Positions 20,933-31,508 of a stretch of 64,000 nucleotides of DNA are shown here, piece after piece. The translations under genes were made by a program, and so were the position numbers. The stretch spans positions 1-64,000 of the forward strand of contig MU603947.1 of the NCBI GenBank assembly GCA_025201845.1, in the 5' to 3' direction. Every line of letters starts with the position of its first letter. Positions within the stretch are counted from its first letter, which is position 1. The stretch comes from Martensiomyces pterosporus (lineage: Eukaryota > Kickxellomycota > Kickxellomycetes > Kickxellales > Kickxellaceae). The notes under the pieces are model-generated. The model was not told the DNA's origin. It made no database searches and saw only the letters and a program-made list of their open reading frames with translations.

Positions 20933-21760
20933 ATGCCTTCCCTGTCCGCACCCATTCTCCAGTTCAATGAGAGCCAGCTCAGGCACATCAACAGCAGGCT
21001 CTCCAAGATGGAGCCCCAGCAGGTTCTCCAGTGGGCCAGCACTACATTCGAGGACCTTTACCAAGAGACTGCCTTTGGCCCCTCTGGGAACGTCATCTCT
21101 GACATCCTGTATGCCAATGGCCTGGCTGTGCCTGTGATCTTTGTCGACACCCTGCATCACTTTGGCGAGACCCTGGACCTGGCCAGACGCAGCCAAGAGC
21201 GCTTTGGGTTCAAGCTCCATGCCTTCAAGCCCGAGGGATGCGAGACCCGCGAGGAGTTTTCCGCCAAGTATGGTGAGGAGCTGTGGAAGAACGACGACGT
21301 TGTCTACGACTACACTGTCAAGGTCGAGCCTGCACGCCGCGCGTACGAGCAGCTCGGTGCCCAGGCCGTGATCACTGGACGCCGCCGCAGCCAGAACGGT
21401 GACCGCGCTAGCCTCCAGGTTGTTGAGGTTGAGAAGGGAACTGGTCTTGTCAAGATCAACCCTCTGGCCAACTGGACCTTCCAGCAGGTCTGGACATACC
21501 TGCGTGCGAACGAGGTCCCCTACAACGCCCTGCTCGACCAGGGCTACAAGTCTATTGGCGATTACCACAGCACACGCCCGGTCAAGGAGGGCGAGGACGA
21601 GCGCGCTGGTCGCTGGGCCGGCACTGACAAGACCGAGTGCGGCCTGCACAAGGACTACTTTGCCATGCGTGCATCCTTCTTGGCAAGAAAGAAGAGGGAG
21701 CAGGAGTCTGCCGCTAACGATGCTGCCCAGCGGAGCACTGCCGCTGCTGCCACAGCCTAG
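20933..21760 (+). CDS. MET16: phosphoadenosine phosphosulfate (PAPS) reductase
   Basis: An intronless gene of 275 residues, near the usual 260-300 for fungal PAPS reductases. The PAPS-binding fold is marked by TAFGPSGNVISD (PP-loop region, about residues 45-56), IFVDTLHHFGETLDL, and the arginine-rich VITGRRRSQNGDRA. The catalytic cysteine is Cys236 in KTECGLH, equivalent to the ECGIH motif that forms the thiosulfonate intermediate. The enzyme reduces PAPS to sulfite using thioredoxin, directly before sulfite reductase. Strong C-ending codon preference suggests high expression. The absence of the two CysCys iron-sulfur motifs argues for PAPS rather than APS as substrate. It is head to head with MET5, which uses its product. 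Confidence 0.96.
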   Translation: MPSLSAPILQFNESQLRHINSRLSKMEPQQVLQWASTTFEDLYQETAFGPSGNVISDILYANGLAVPVIFVDTLHHFGETLDLARRSQERFGFKLHAFKPEGCETREEFSAKYGEELWKNDDVVYDYTVKVEPARRAYEQLGAQAVITGRRRSQNGDRASLQVVEVEKGTGLVKINPLANWTFQQVWTYLRANEVPYNALLDQGYKSIGDYHSTRPVKEGEDERAGRWAGTDKTECGLHKDYFAMRASFLARKKREQESAANDAAQRSTAAAATA

Positions 21761-22044
21761 ACAGCCTACCAGCCAGAGATTTCACGCTGGCCATCGTATC
21801 TTTAGCTATCTTTCTCAATGCTGACGTCGCCATGAATGTATATATATTATTAACCATATGACGTGCACTGCACAGCCAGCATTCCAGCCACGCTGCCATA
21901 ATGGCATGCTGAATCAGGTAGGAGTCACAACTGCTTCCGCGTGAGAGCGGCTTTGCTCTGCACATTCGTGTATACTGCCTATGCTCGTTTGGTATCCAGC
22001 TAGCCTCGTTGTCTGTTGCCACTGTATTTTGCTTCTGTTCACGC

Positions 22045-23177
22045 ATGGACCACAAAGTTAACACCCAAACACTGGTATGTTGCTGAATTTCAGCGCTTTG
22101 AGATGCTCGCACACGCACACGCACACGCACAAACACAAGCATGCTCAAATGCCTTTGGAGCCTGTTCCTGCACTTGTAGGTTCTTGAAAGGAGCCTTATA
22201 CCGCCTGTAATTAAGGGCAAGTATCGATGGCGGATTCAGCTGTGCAAAGCATTTCTGCTTACCACCCTCACAAGTCGGCATAAGCGACGATGCATTTCCT
22301 GAACACTGCCACATGGCTGATGCAACACTCTGCTTCTGCATTCTGGCGCTGTAGCGGTTCTCCACACAATACTATTTCATCGCTATTTCGGAAATGTCAA
22401 GCCAAAGGACAGCTGCATACTCTCGTCCATCACATACGTACGTAGATTTTCTGCAAAAGTGTAGAACGCAGCCACAGCCAGCTGTTTGCCGTAGCCACTA
22501 AACTTCATGCTTTTTGCTATCTGTAGGCAGCAGTGGATGATGCAGATGTGCTGGCCACTGTGGACGAAAAGGTGAAGGAGTTGATGCAGACCATTTCGCA
22601 TGCTGCCGACTCAAAAGCCCAAATTGCGCTGTATTTTACCGAGACCAAGCCACGCAAGGCATGGTTTAGCAAGTCAGAAGAGGAGATATGCTGGGAAGAG
22701 TGGGTTTTCAACATCCAGTCTCGAATCAGCAAAACCGAACGAGGTAGGCAGCAAGAAACGCCATCGCTACCACAGGCATACCCGTTTCCAAACAAAGGTA
22801 CCCTTTCTCACACTGAAGCACCAATGCTGGTGTCTGCATATTGGCTATCTGTAGAGCTTAACCAGCTGCAAGCGAGCGCTGAAGACCAGGCAAAGAAAGC
22901 GATCTTTTTCATCATCAAGGAGATGGATGGCGCTAAAGACCATATTCCGCTCATCATGAACACGCAAAACAACCCATTCCCCTACCACGTGAGTATATGC
23001 ATGTCCACACATTTATTGCGCCTCGCCTTCTGAAATGGCTAGTGCGACATCGTAGATAGCGGTTTGCAACATCGCTGATAGCCATGGTACTTTCATTTCG
23101 TGTAGATCAGCATCGCGCCACCATCTGGCTTGTGGAGCACCATGCTTAAGCGTGCGATTCGCCCAGGAGCCTCGTGA
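22045..23177 (+). CDS. ATG101: autophagy-related protein 101 (ATG101), six exons
   Basis: I propose six exons: 22045-22074, 22180-22216, 22355-22437, 22527-22743, 22855-22988 and 23106-23177, giving 190 residues. All phases agree. The diagnostic blocks are VLHTILFHRYFG (animal ATG101 has AVLHTVLLHR), ITY followed by a DADVLATVDEKV helix, the HORMA-region CWEEWVFNIQ (animal IPWEVWTVKV), and PFPYHISI near the end (animal PYLYKISF). Intron 2 must start with GCAAGT to keep LERSLIPPVIK-AVLHT in frame, so it is a GC-AG intron. ATG101 is a HORMA protein that partners and stabilises Atg13 in the Atg1/ULK1 initiation complex, and it is absent from budding yeast. The first exon (MDHKVNTQTL) is the least certain part. 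Confidence 0.85.
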
Positions 23178-23411
23178 AGCGAGCAGGCACGAAGGGGGGA
23201 TACCCTGAACTCCATGCCAAACACTTTTCTCTTTGTTAGCGTAATATGTCAATGCCAACAGCTATCACGACAGCACATGCCACATTTAAACCACAAAAAT
23301 AGCTACAGCTGCCCCGCTTAGGGCTTGATTAAGCAGCCTGCGTGTACTCAAAACAGTGGATCAACGGGAGGAACAAAGCACTCGCGGGTTGTGCAGCTGG
23401 TTGGAGTCGCT

Positions 23412-26400
23412 TCATTCCAGCTGCTTGCTGGCACGCGCAATGGCGCTCTGTAGCTTACTGAGCTTAGAAGACGGTCCTGGTTTACGGCGCTTTATCGCTG
23501 TGATCGAAGAGCGGGCAGTGGTCGGTGAGGTTGCCAGGCATGAGGTTGCAGCTGTGGGCGTCGACGATGTGCTGTTGAACGCTAGGCTAGATGTACGCTT
23601 GTTCCCGGGTGTTGCAAAGGCTGGCGTCGTGTACCCCTCGCTTTGGGACACGCGCGAGCACTCGCTGATCAGCTGGTCGGAGTGCTGAATCGCCTTTTCC
23701 GCAGCAGCGCCAATTGCTGGCCTCTCTGCATACATATCGCCTGGTGTCGTCTGCTGGAGCACATCGAGCTGGTGCCTGGCCATGAACTCGAGGGCACGCA
23801 GGTAAGCATCAAGAGTAGGCTGCTGGTTGTCTGCTGGTCGTCCGCTAGCCAGAATCTCGTCTATAGATGCACAAAGGAGAGCGTCTGCTTCGAGAAGCAG
23901 TGGCCTGGTGCCGCCTTCCTTATCGACAGTCGTGCTGCTGATACACTGGATAAAAAAGTCTCTGTCCAGAGCAGTCCCCTGCATGTGGGGGTACCAGTGC
24001 ACACTGATGCTGCTGGTTGAGCCAAAGAGATGTGTCCTCAAGACATCGACGAACGCATTGGCGATGTCCACCGTCTTGTTGAAAATAAGCACGCTGTTGG
24101 GCTCACTATACTGCTGCCCGAGCAGCCCAACAACGCACCCGTGCATCCGCCGAAGCGACTGGAGCATCGAAGCACTGACAGGGCCGAGTGCCTTGCTTGC
24201 TCTGACGAGCAGTGCCTGTCTAGCACAGGACATGCGGCTGTACACCCACTTAAACCCAGCTACAAGCTGTTTTTTGGGTGATTCTATGTCCAGTGCTACG
24301 ATCTTGAGATGCGCAAGCGACGCTGAGATGCAGCCATCTCTGATGCTCTTCTCGACAAACTTGCGACCAGCCTTTCCGGATTTTGAGCTACTGCACCAGA
24401 ATAGGAGAAGGGCGCATTCATCGCTAGTTGCCCCATCTGATCTAAGGGCCGAAGCGATGCTCCCAGCACTAGCTGCAATCTCGGTGCCCGTCGCCGAATC
24501 CTCCAACCCGGTTCTCACGTCGTCATCGCTCACTGGATGCGGTGACAGTAGTATGACCTTTCCACGGTGCTCACCAGCGACACCGGCGCTGCTTAGGTCG
24601 CCCGCCTCCTGAATGACTAGGTGCTGAGCACCTTTGCCGTATTCCACCGATCGACTGGGCCCCCCTGAAGAACTCGATCTGGCAATGCTGTCCGGGTCTA
24701 TCTGCCACCAAAGCCACGACGACAGCACAGAGTCATTGCCTGTTCCTGCAATGTCAACGGCGAGGCGAAAGGGCGGGTCGCCAAATCGCCCGAGAGACCT
24801 GCAGATGGCCTCAAAGCCATCGTGGCCGATGTGACATGATTCCCAAAATGCATCGGGCGAAATAGGGCTGACATTGCTAAACCCGCTGTGCTTGGCTGTG
24901 CGGTTAGCATAGTTCTGTCTGTAGCTTGCTGGTGAGATGATTGCTTGCTGCTGGTGACGCGCCTTTCTGGGGGTGCTGAACGGATCACATGTGCCCAACG
25001 AAACTGGCTCCTGGAGTGTGTACTCGCGGTCAACAATCTCTTCAAGGTCGTCAATGTGCTGCTGGTGCAAGGCGCTCTCTTGCTGTCGAACAGTGAGCTC
25101 CATGGCCCAGCGTGCAAATGCAGAATTTAGGGCTGCACGCCTTTGGAAATGGTCTGCCTTGGCAAACAGGACGCTCCTGTAGGCCTCCTCGTAGGCAACG
25201 AATGCGCCGGTGTAGTCCACAATGGCATCGGCAATATCCGCTGTAAGGGTATCGGCAATTTCTTTGTTACGCTTCGCTTTAGCCGACACTGGCTGGGCGA
25301 CTTCACGCGCAAGGGACGCCACCAGATCATCGAACAGAGTGTCGCAAAGAGACGTCCAGCTTATGCGTTGTCGAGGCTTGTTCCACACAATGTTTGCTGC
25401 CACAGGTTGTGAAGAATTGCTGCCCGGTAATGGCGTATGCGGATGGCCAGCAAGCGAGGTGGTGAGCGAGGGTACATGCGTTTCTTTGGTCAAGCCGTCT
25501 TTCAGCTCTGGTGCCTCGGCTGGCAGCGGCGGCATCGAGGCCAAGGAGCCGAAGATTGGCTTTTGTGCTGGCGCGGTGGAGGCAGCGGCCGCACTTTTGC
25601 TCGCCAACGGCACAAAGCTGCTAAATGGACCAGCCGATGGCACTGACGGAACCGGTGCCTTTGCTGAGGGCGCTGCACTGCTGGTAGCGGGTGCCAGTAG
25701 CCCGCTAAGAAAACCAGTGTGGTTGCTGGCAAACGCATTTGCAGGCCTCTGATCAAAGCCCGGTGGCTGAGACGACGCGGCGGACATTGCAGCCTTTGGT
25801 GATTCAATGGAAGTAGCTTGCGTCCCCAAGTTATTGCTGAAAGCCGACGTTGCCTCCGATGCCTCTGTTAATCCTGCTGACGCTGATTCTGCTGGCTGCG
25901 AGAATGTGCCATTAGCACTCCGATTGTAGCTGGTGTCCAGAGATGCGGGTGGCCGCNNNNNNNNNNACATGCGTTTCTTTGGTCAAGCCGTCTTTCAGCT
26001 CTGGTGCCTCGGCTGGCAGCGGCGGCATCGAGGCCAAGGAGCCGAAGATTGGCTTTTGTGCTGGCGCGGTGGAGGCAGCGGCCGCACTTTTGCTCGCCAA
26101 CGGCACAAAGCTGCTAAATGGACCAGCTGATGGCACTGGCGGAACCGGTGCCTTTGCTGAGGGCGCTGCACTGCTGGTAGCGGGTGCCAGTAGCCCGCTA
26201 AGAAAACCAGTGTGGTTGCTGGCAAACGCATTTGCAGGCCTCTGATCAAAGCCCGGTGGCTGAGACGACGCGGCGGACATTGCAGCCTTTGGTGATTCAA
26301 TGGAAGTAGCTTGCGTCCCCAAGTTATTGCTGAAAGCCGACGTTGCCTCCGATGCCTCTGTTAATCCTGCTGACGCTGATTCTGCTGGCTGCGAGAATGT

Positions 26401-27792
26401 GCCATTAGCACTCCGATTGTAGCTGGTGTCCAGAGATGCGGGTGGCCGCTTCACGATTCCGGCGCTACTGGGATTCTGAGATGGTGGCCCCAGCGCTCTG
26501 GGAAGTAAGAAGCGGGGATCGAGGTCAGCATCTATCGCCTGCATCGGAGTTATCATCTGGAACTTGAATCCAACGGCCCGGATGTTTCGCTGAGTGCGCT
26601 TTGGGCGATTGTCCGGCTCGGTGTACACAAGTCGTTTGTCGAGCTTTGCGCCTAGCATGACTCCGCCTTTATTGACGGGGATGTTGAACAGGGCACAGAA
26701 CTCCACCACTTCGTTCTCGGAATCAAACGCAAACATGGCAGCGAATTCTTCTGCTGGGTACTCTCGTCCCCGTTGGTGTGGGAACGCCATGTTCATTGCT
26801 TTGAGCCCAGCTCGACGGATACTGGGGAACTCGTACTCCACGAGGCAGGCAAGCAGCAGCGGCGTATCATCCGAAGAGACTGCACGAAAGAACTGCGTGG
26901 TGAGGTTCAGAGCCGCGAACAGGTTTGGTGGCTGCTGGCGGCTGACAATCTCGTTGCTTGTCTGTGAGAGCCTGTGCAGCTTTAGCGCTTGCTGCACAAT
27001 GGGCGCTGTAAAGATACGGCCAGGCAAGCGCTCTGCAACGCGCTTGGCGTCCGAGTCGCGCAAGTGAGATGCAATGTAGTAGGCGTAAAACTCTGCCTCG
27101 TTAGGACAGACCACGCCTAGCCGTCTGTGGTCATCGTAAAGCTCTATGAGTGTCTTCAGAACCTTTCGCAGCTGCTCCATGTCCTGATGCTCAGCAAAGT
27201 CCTTGTTTCCGCAGAGAATGTGCATAGCAGCAATGTGGAAGCGCGCGATCCTTTCGTGGGCAACGATGGTGGATCGGTCGCGGATGTTTTGAAGCGTAAA
27301 GTCTTGTCGAATACTCCGAGTGCGGTCGCGAACGAATCCATGGCAGCTCTCTAAAGTCTGATTCCCGGCGATGACCACATTGACCAAATAGTCCAGCGTC
27401 CCCAGCAGCGTCTCCGGCGTGCGCACATCCGAAGGGAGTGGCTCTTCGTTGCCGGCTGCAGAGCGGTGGAATGTCTTCACAGCCCTTGCTGGGTCGGCGC
27501 GGCGGGTGCCTGGGATGAGCTCGTGCTTGTCCAGGTTGTTCTGGTACTCTCTTTGCTCGCGCTCAAAGTCAGGGCACATGCTAGCACATGTTCCAACCAG
27601 CGGCTTTGCGTCTGCAAGCGACGTTCGCTTGACAGGGTCGCTGATAACGCCCTGTGCAATCAGCTGCTGCCGAAGCCTCTCGCGTGCATCCTTGAGCTCG
27701 AGATACCGGTTTGTGCTCAGCGAGTTGTTGAATCTCTCTCTGCGGCTGGCCTTCAATGCAAACTCTTCCTTTTCAGGGAGGCTGCTGTCCAT
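23412..27792 (-). CDS. SAC3: SAC3/GANP-family mRNA export scaffold, interrupted by a scaffold gap
   Basis: The gene reads from 27792 down to a TGA at 23412-23414 but is split by 10 Ns at 25957-25966, with the same 483 bp on both sides. Counting that segment once gives one continuous intronless frame of about 1295 residues; as printed, the frame shifts at the gap. The N-terminal third is the SAC3/GANP domain, with CASMCPDFEREQRE (Cys69, Cys73) and the helical PCI-like part that scaffolds the TREX-2 complex (Thp1, Sem1). An FG/Ser/Pro-rich linker follows, then WTSLCDTLFDDLVASLARE, resembling the segment that binds centrin Cdc31 and Sus1. Sac3 works at the inner face of the nuclear pore, linking transcription to mRNA export. 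The gene is divergent from CNS1. Confidence 0.9.
25474..25956. repeat. left copy of the 483-bp duplicated segment at the scaffold gap
   Basis: This segment matches 25967-26449 base for base in length, without indels. It differs at only two positions (C25635 versus T26128, A25646 versus G26139). It ends exactly where the Ns begin. Confidence 0.95.
25957..25966. other. assembly gap of 10 N
   Basis: Ten undetermined bases inside SAC3. Because the sequences on either side overlap by 483 bp, the true gap is most likely negative, meaning two unmerged contig ends. Confidence 0.97.
25967..26449. repeat. right copy of the 483-bp duplicated segment at the scaffold gap
   Basis: This copy begins directly after the Ns and runs without a break into unique SAC3 sequence. 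In the coding sense it reads PVPPVPS where the left copy reads PVPSVPS. The other difference is silent. Confidence 0.95.
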
Positions 27793-28213
27793 GCTGAGAA
27801 GTAGGCCCAGCTACGCGGCGGTGCTGTGTGTGCGAAAGGGCAGAATGAGACAGCAGGTGCAGGCCTTGCAATATTATGTGATGGGAATGAGCGAATGTGA
27901 TATAGTATAGATACAAAAGCATAAATTGGACGCTGCGCCGACAAGAACAGCGGCACGCTGGGAAGCAAGACGCGGATTAGCGCATAAGCCAGAAGGCGCT
28001 GTGCTGCCCATGCATCACGTGTCTCCCTTGTTAGCTGAGCCACGACTAGAAATGCCTTTTGCCTGGCTCGACAGGTTTTTTTTTTTTCGCCACCCACTTC
28101 TCTGAGGTTCCATGTGCAAGGCTGATCGCTGGCTTGGCCCTGCTTCCCTGCCTGTCGCTACTTCTTAAGGACAAATATTGCGCTCATAGAATTCAAAACC
28201 CATAGACAGAACA
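27793..28213. other. divergent promoter region, SAC3 / CNS1
   Basis: About 420 bp shared between two divergent genes. It holds a CACGTG box at 28016-28021 (preceded by T) and a T11 run near 28078. No open frame is supported. Confidence 0.5.
28016..28021. promoter_or_regulatory. CACGTG box between SAC3 and CNS1
   Basis: A single E-box-type hexamer in the context ATCACGTGT, 193 bp upstream of the CNS1 start. Its function is inferred only from the motif. Confidence 0.35.
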
Positions 28214-29422
28214 ATGGCCTCCGACAATGAGACTGGAGCAGCGGCTGCTGTCGGCCCACAGCCGGCCACCACAACCCGCAGCAAGGACGCAGCCAGCATC
28301 GAGAAGGAGCTGAACAAAATTCCGCTGTTCATGCACGAGCTGCCCGACGACGACGGAGAGGAGAACATCGCGCTTGAGGCGCTCAAAAGCTTGGCCTACG
28401 ACGGCCCGCCAGAGGAAATTGCAGAGAACTTTAAGAACCAGGGCAACGACTGCTTCAAGGCTGGCAAGTACGCTGAAGCGGCGGACTTTTACACAAAGGC
28501 GCTTGAGCCGGATCACGACAACCGCGACATGAAGGTGTCGCTGCTTACAAATCGGGCTGCTGCCAACCTCGCCCTTCATAACTACGGCCGCGTCTTGCGC
28601 GACTGCTCAGAGGCCCTGCGTCTAAAGCCAAACACGCCCAAGGCGCTCTTCCGGTCGGCGAAGGCTTGCCTTGCGCTGGAGAAGTTTGAGGAAGCAATCG
28701 AGTGCTGTAAGTGGGGGCTTGGCCTTAATCCAAACAACACCGACCTCATCAAGCTGCAGCAGCAGGTTGAGGCAGCGAAAGAGAGCTATGAGCGCAAGAT
28801 CAAGGAACGCGAGGAGCGCAAGCGCAGGTTGGCCGAAAGGCGCGAAAAGGTCAAGCAAGCCATTGAGATCCGCGGGCTCAAGTTTGACACTACCAAGAAG
28901 CTGAAGCCACAGGACGACTCTGACGACGACTCGGACGCGGAAGAGAGCAGCAAGAAGGACTGGAACCCCTGGGAGAACGATTCGGGCCGCCAAGTGTCGT
29001 TGGACGAGGAGTCTGGCCATCTCCAGTGGCCCGTGTTCTTTTTGTACCCCGAATTCAAGGAGTCGGACTTTATTGAGAAGTTCGACGAGGCAGTGACTCT
29101 GGGCGACATGCTGCGCGAGGTCTTGGCCGAGCCGCCGGCCTGGGACGACCAGCAGAACCCAAAGTACACGATCAGCAACGTTGACATGTACTTCCTCTCG
29201 CGCCCAGTTGGCGGGTTCGACGAGGACGAGCGCCTGATCAAGGTTGGCATGGGGACCAGACTCGGCACAGCACTCAGCCATGAAAAGTACGTTGTCCGCG
29301 ACGGAATCCCGAGCTTTGTTGTGCTGCCACGCGGACAGCAGTTCGCCGAGGAGTTCATCGATCGCTACCGCAAGCTCAGACAAGCCCGCGAGGCAGGCCG
29401 ATCCACCACAGCCAGAAAGTAG
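28214..29422 (+). CDS. CNS1: TPR co-chaperone Cns1/TTC4
   Basis: A single exon of 402 residues. A helical N-terminus (IPLFMHELPDDDGEEN) typical of TTC4/Cns1 precedes three TPR repeats at about residues 72-185: AENFKNQGNDCFKAGKYAEAADFYTKAL, then LLTNRAAANLALHNYGRVLRDC, and KALFRSAKACLALEKFEEAIECC as repeat positions. These carry the basic clamp residues that hold the EEVD tail of Hsp90 or Hsp70. A charged helix rich in Lys and Glu links to the C-terminal wheel domain (WPVFFLYPEFKESDFIEKFDE). In yeast Cns1 is an essential cytosolic Hsp90 co-chaperone that also stabilises elongation factor 2. Length matches yeast Cns1 (385). Confidence 0.95.
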   Translation: MASDNETGAAAAVGPQPATTTRSKDAASIEKELNKIPLFMHELPDDDGEENIALEALKSLAYDGPPEEIAENFKNQGNDCFKAGKYAEAADFYTKALEPDHDNRDMKVSLLTNRAAANLALHNYGRVLRDCSEALRLKPNTPKALFRSAKACLALEKFEEAIECCKWGLGLNPNNTDLIKLQQQVEAAKESYERKIKEREERKRRLAERREKVKQAIEIRGLKFDTTKKLKPQDDSDDDSDAEESSKKDWNPWENDSGRQVSLDEESGHLQWPVFFLYPEFKESDFIEKFDEAVTLGDMLREVLAEPPAWDDQQNPKYTISNVDMYFLSRPVGGFDEDERLIKVGMGTRLGTALSHEKYVVRDGIPSFVVLPRGQQFAEEFIDRYRKLRQAREAGRSTTARK

Positions 29423-29737
29423 AAGCGCGGCTCTTCTTCATACTAAAGCATAGACCAGCATTGGCATACAAGCATCTGCTGCAAACGGAACCCACGGTTA
29501 GGTAGGCCGGGCATATGTGTGAATGACTTCTCCATATTGGCGGCAAAGAAGAGCAAAGAGAAAAGAAGAGAGACTGAGGATGAATGGTGACAGAGAGAAG
29601 GAGCAGGGATGAGCTGTGGGGGAGGGGACTTCAAGGTCTTGCGTGCTTGGTGCTGAAGCGCCCAAAGCCCAGAGCTCGAAGGGAGAAGAGGGAGGCCACT
29701 TGGGTTCTTTTTGGTTGATAAAGGCAGTGCCAGCGTG
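29423..29737. other. convergent 3' spacer, CNS1 / importin alpha
   Basis: About 315 bp between two convergent genes, purine-rich on the plus strand (GAGAAAAGAAGAGAGAC). It should carry both 3' UTRs. No other feature is seen. Confidence 0.45.
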
Positions 29738-31508
29738 CTAGTTGTTAAAGTTGAAGCCGCCCTGGGGAACAGCCACATCGCCCTCAAAGTTGAACTGGCC
29801 GGTCTGCTCGTCAACGCCAGGCATCAGCTCGTTGTCCTCGTCCTCCTCGCCCTCCTCGCCAAAGTACTTGTCGATGATGTTGTACGCCTTCTTGTAGATC
29901 TCGATGTTGTCGTGGAGCTGGAGGCCGTGGATCTTCTCCATGCCGCCGGCTTCCTCGATGTAGAGCGCGTACTGGTTCACCGAGCTGCCGCTCTGCTCCT
30001 TGTCTGCCTCGCCGACCTTCAGGATGTTCTCCAGGCCATCAAGAGCGACCTGGATGATCTTGTTGTCCATGCATTTGAGCAAGTCGCACAGGGGCTTGAT
30101 GCAGCCCTGCTGCACAATGTAGCGAATCTGGTCGGGCTGGTTGAGGCCACCAGAGGTGGCATTGGAGACAGCCCAGCAGGCCTCCTTCTTGCTCTTAAAG
30201 TCGCCGTTCTGCAGCACGTGCAGCAGGGGAGGGAAGATGTTGGAGTCGATGACAGCCTGAATCTGCGCAGTGTTTCCAGCTGTGATGTTCGAGATGGTCC
30301 AGCAGGCCTCCTTGCGGATGCCGTCCTTGGGGGAGTTGAGCAGAGAGAGCAGAGCGGGCAGGGCACCGCAGTTGAGGACAACCTGTGTCTGCATGTCGTC
30401 GCCAGTGACGATGTTGCCAATTGAGCGCAGGGCAGGTGTTTGCACGGTGGTCATCGGGTGCATCAGCAGCTCGACAAGACGGCGGCACACTCCGGACTCG
30501 ATAACGGCCTGGATCTTGTCGTTGGCTCCGTCCGAGAGGTACGAGATGGCCCAGCACGCATCAGTGAGAATCTCGTCGTCGACAGAGTAAATGAGCTTGC
30601 TCAGAACAGGCAGCGCAGGAGCAATCGACTCCCAGGCGGGCTGGGGGTTCTTGCCACGGCAGAAGTTGGAAAGAGTCCAGGTGGCATTGCGCAGCATCGA
30701 CAGCTTGTGGTTCTCGTTGAGAAGGCTGATAAGCGGAGCCAGGGCACCCTGGGCGAGAACAAAGTCGCGGCACTTGGGGCTGTCTCCAGCAATGTTGCCC
30801 AAGGCCCACACAGCCTGCTCGCGGACATCGAGGTTCTCGTTGCTGAGAAGCTCAATGAAGATGGGCACTGCCTGGGCATCGATAACGACCTGAGTCTGCT
30901 GTGAAGAGCCGGAGGCAATGTTGGTGAGGGCCCAGCTGGCTTCAAACTACAAAGCAAGGGAAGGAACAGCAGTGTCCTTGTGAGTCAGCATTCGACGGAG
31001 ACAAAGACAGGCATGCGACCTGCACTCGGCTTGGATTTAAAATAAACAAGGCGTAAAGGCGCGAGGGCAAGTGCATTTTGGGAAATGCAAGCAGCGGGCT
31101 TACCTGAATGACCGAGTGGGAAGAGCGCAGGAGCTCAACAAAGCGAGGCACGACACCGCATTCAATCACCTCCTCGATAGGAGGGTTGCGCTCCTTCGAG
31201 AGCAGCTTACGGAACTTTGTAACAGAAGCGAGCTGGTCGTCCAGGTTCTCCGAGTACAGGCTGCTGATCATTGCTGGGAATTGCTCCTGCAATTGCTCCT
31301 GGTTGGCGCTGGTGCCCAGGTCCTCGTCTTCGCTGTCAGACAGGCTCCCAGCAGGGAGGTTGAAGTTGCGCTTCTTGGCCAGGGACTCGTCGCGCTTCTG
31401 GCGGCGAATCTCGACAGTCTGCTCCTCGCGACGGCGGCGAAGCTCATCCGCCTGGAAGGCGCCCTTCGTCTTGTATGCGTTACGGCGATGCTCTGGAATG
31501 CGGTCCAT
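29738..31508 (-). CDS. SRP1: importin subunit alpha (karyopherin alpha)
   Basis: Two exons, 31508-31104 and 30946-29738 on the minus strand, with an in-phase GTAAGC...TGTAG intron, give 537 residues, the standard size. Residues 1-60 are the importin-beta-binding domain with its basic clusters ([32 protein letters not shown]). About ten armadillo repeats follow, with the Trp-Asn pairs that grip classical nuclear localisation signals ([46 protein letters not shown]). The acidic end and the C-terminal helix that binds the export receptor Cse1 are present. The splice joins SVIQ to [13 protein letters not shown]. It acts in nuclear protein import between cytosol and nucleus. Confidence 0.97.

Noticed and set aside
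22016..22210. 64-codon frame continuing through ATG101 exon 1
   Set aside because: It reads through intron 1, including a CACACG repeat coding His/Ala. The spliced frame gives the conserved ATG101 sequence instead.
25474..26449. True tandem duplication within SAC3
   Set aside because: Both copies end exactly at the Ns, are of identical length and nearly identical sequence, and a single copy restores the frame, so an assembly overlap is far more likely.
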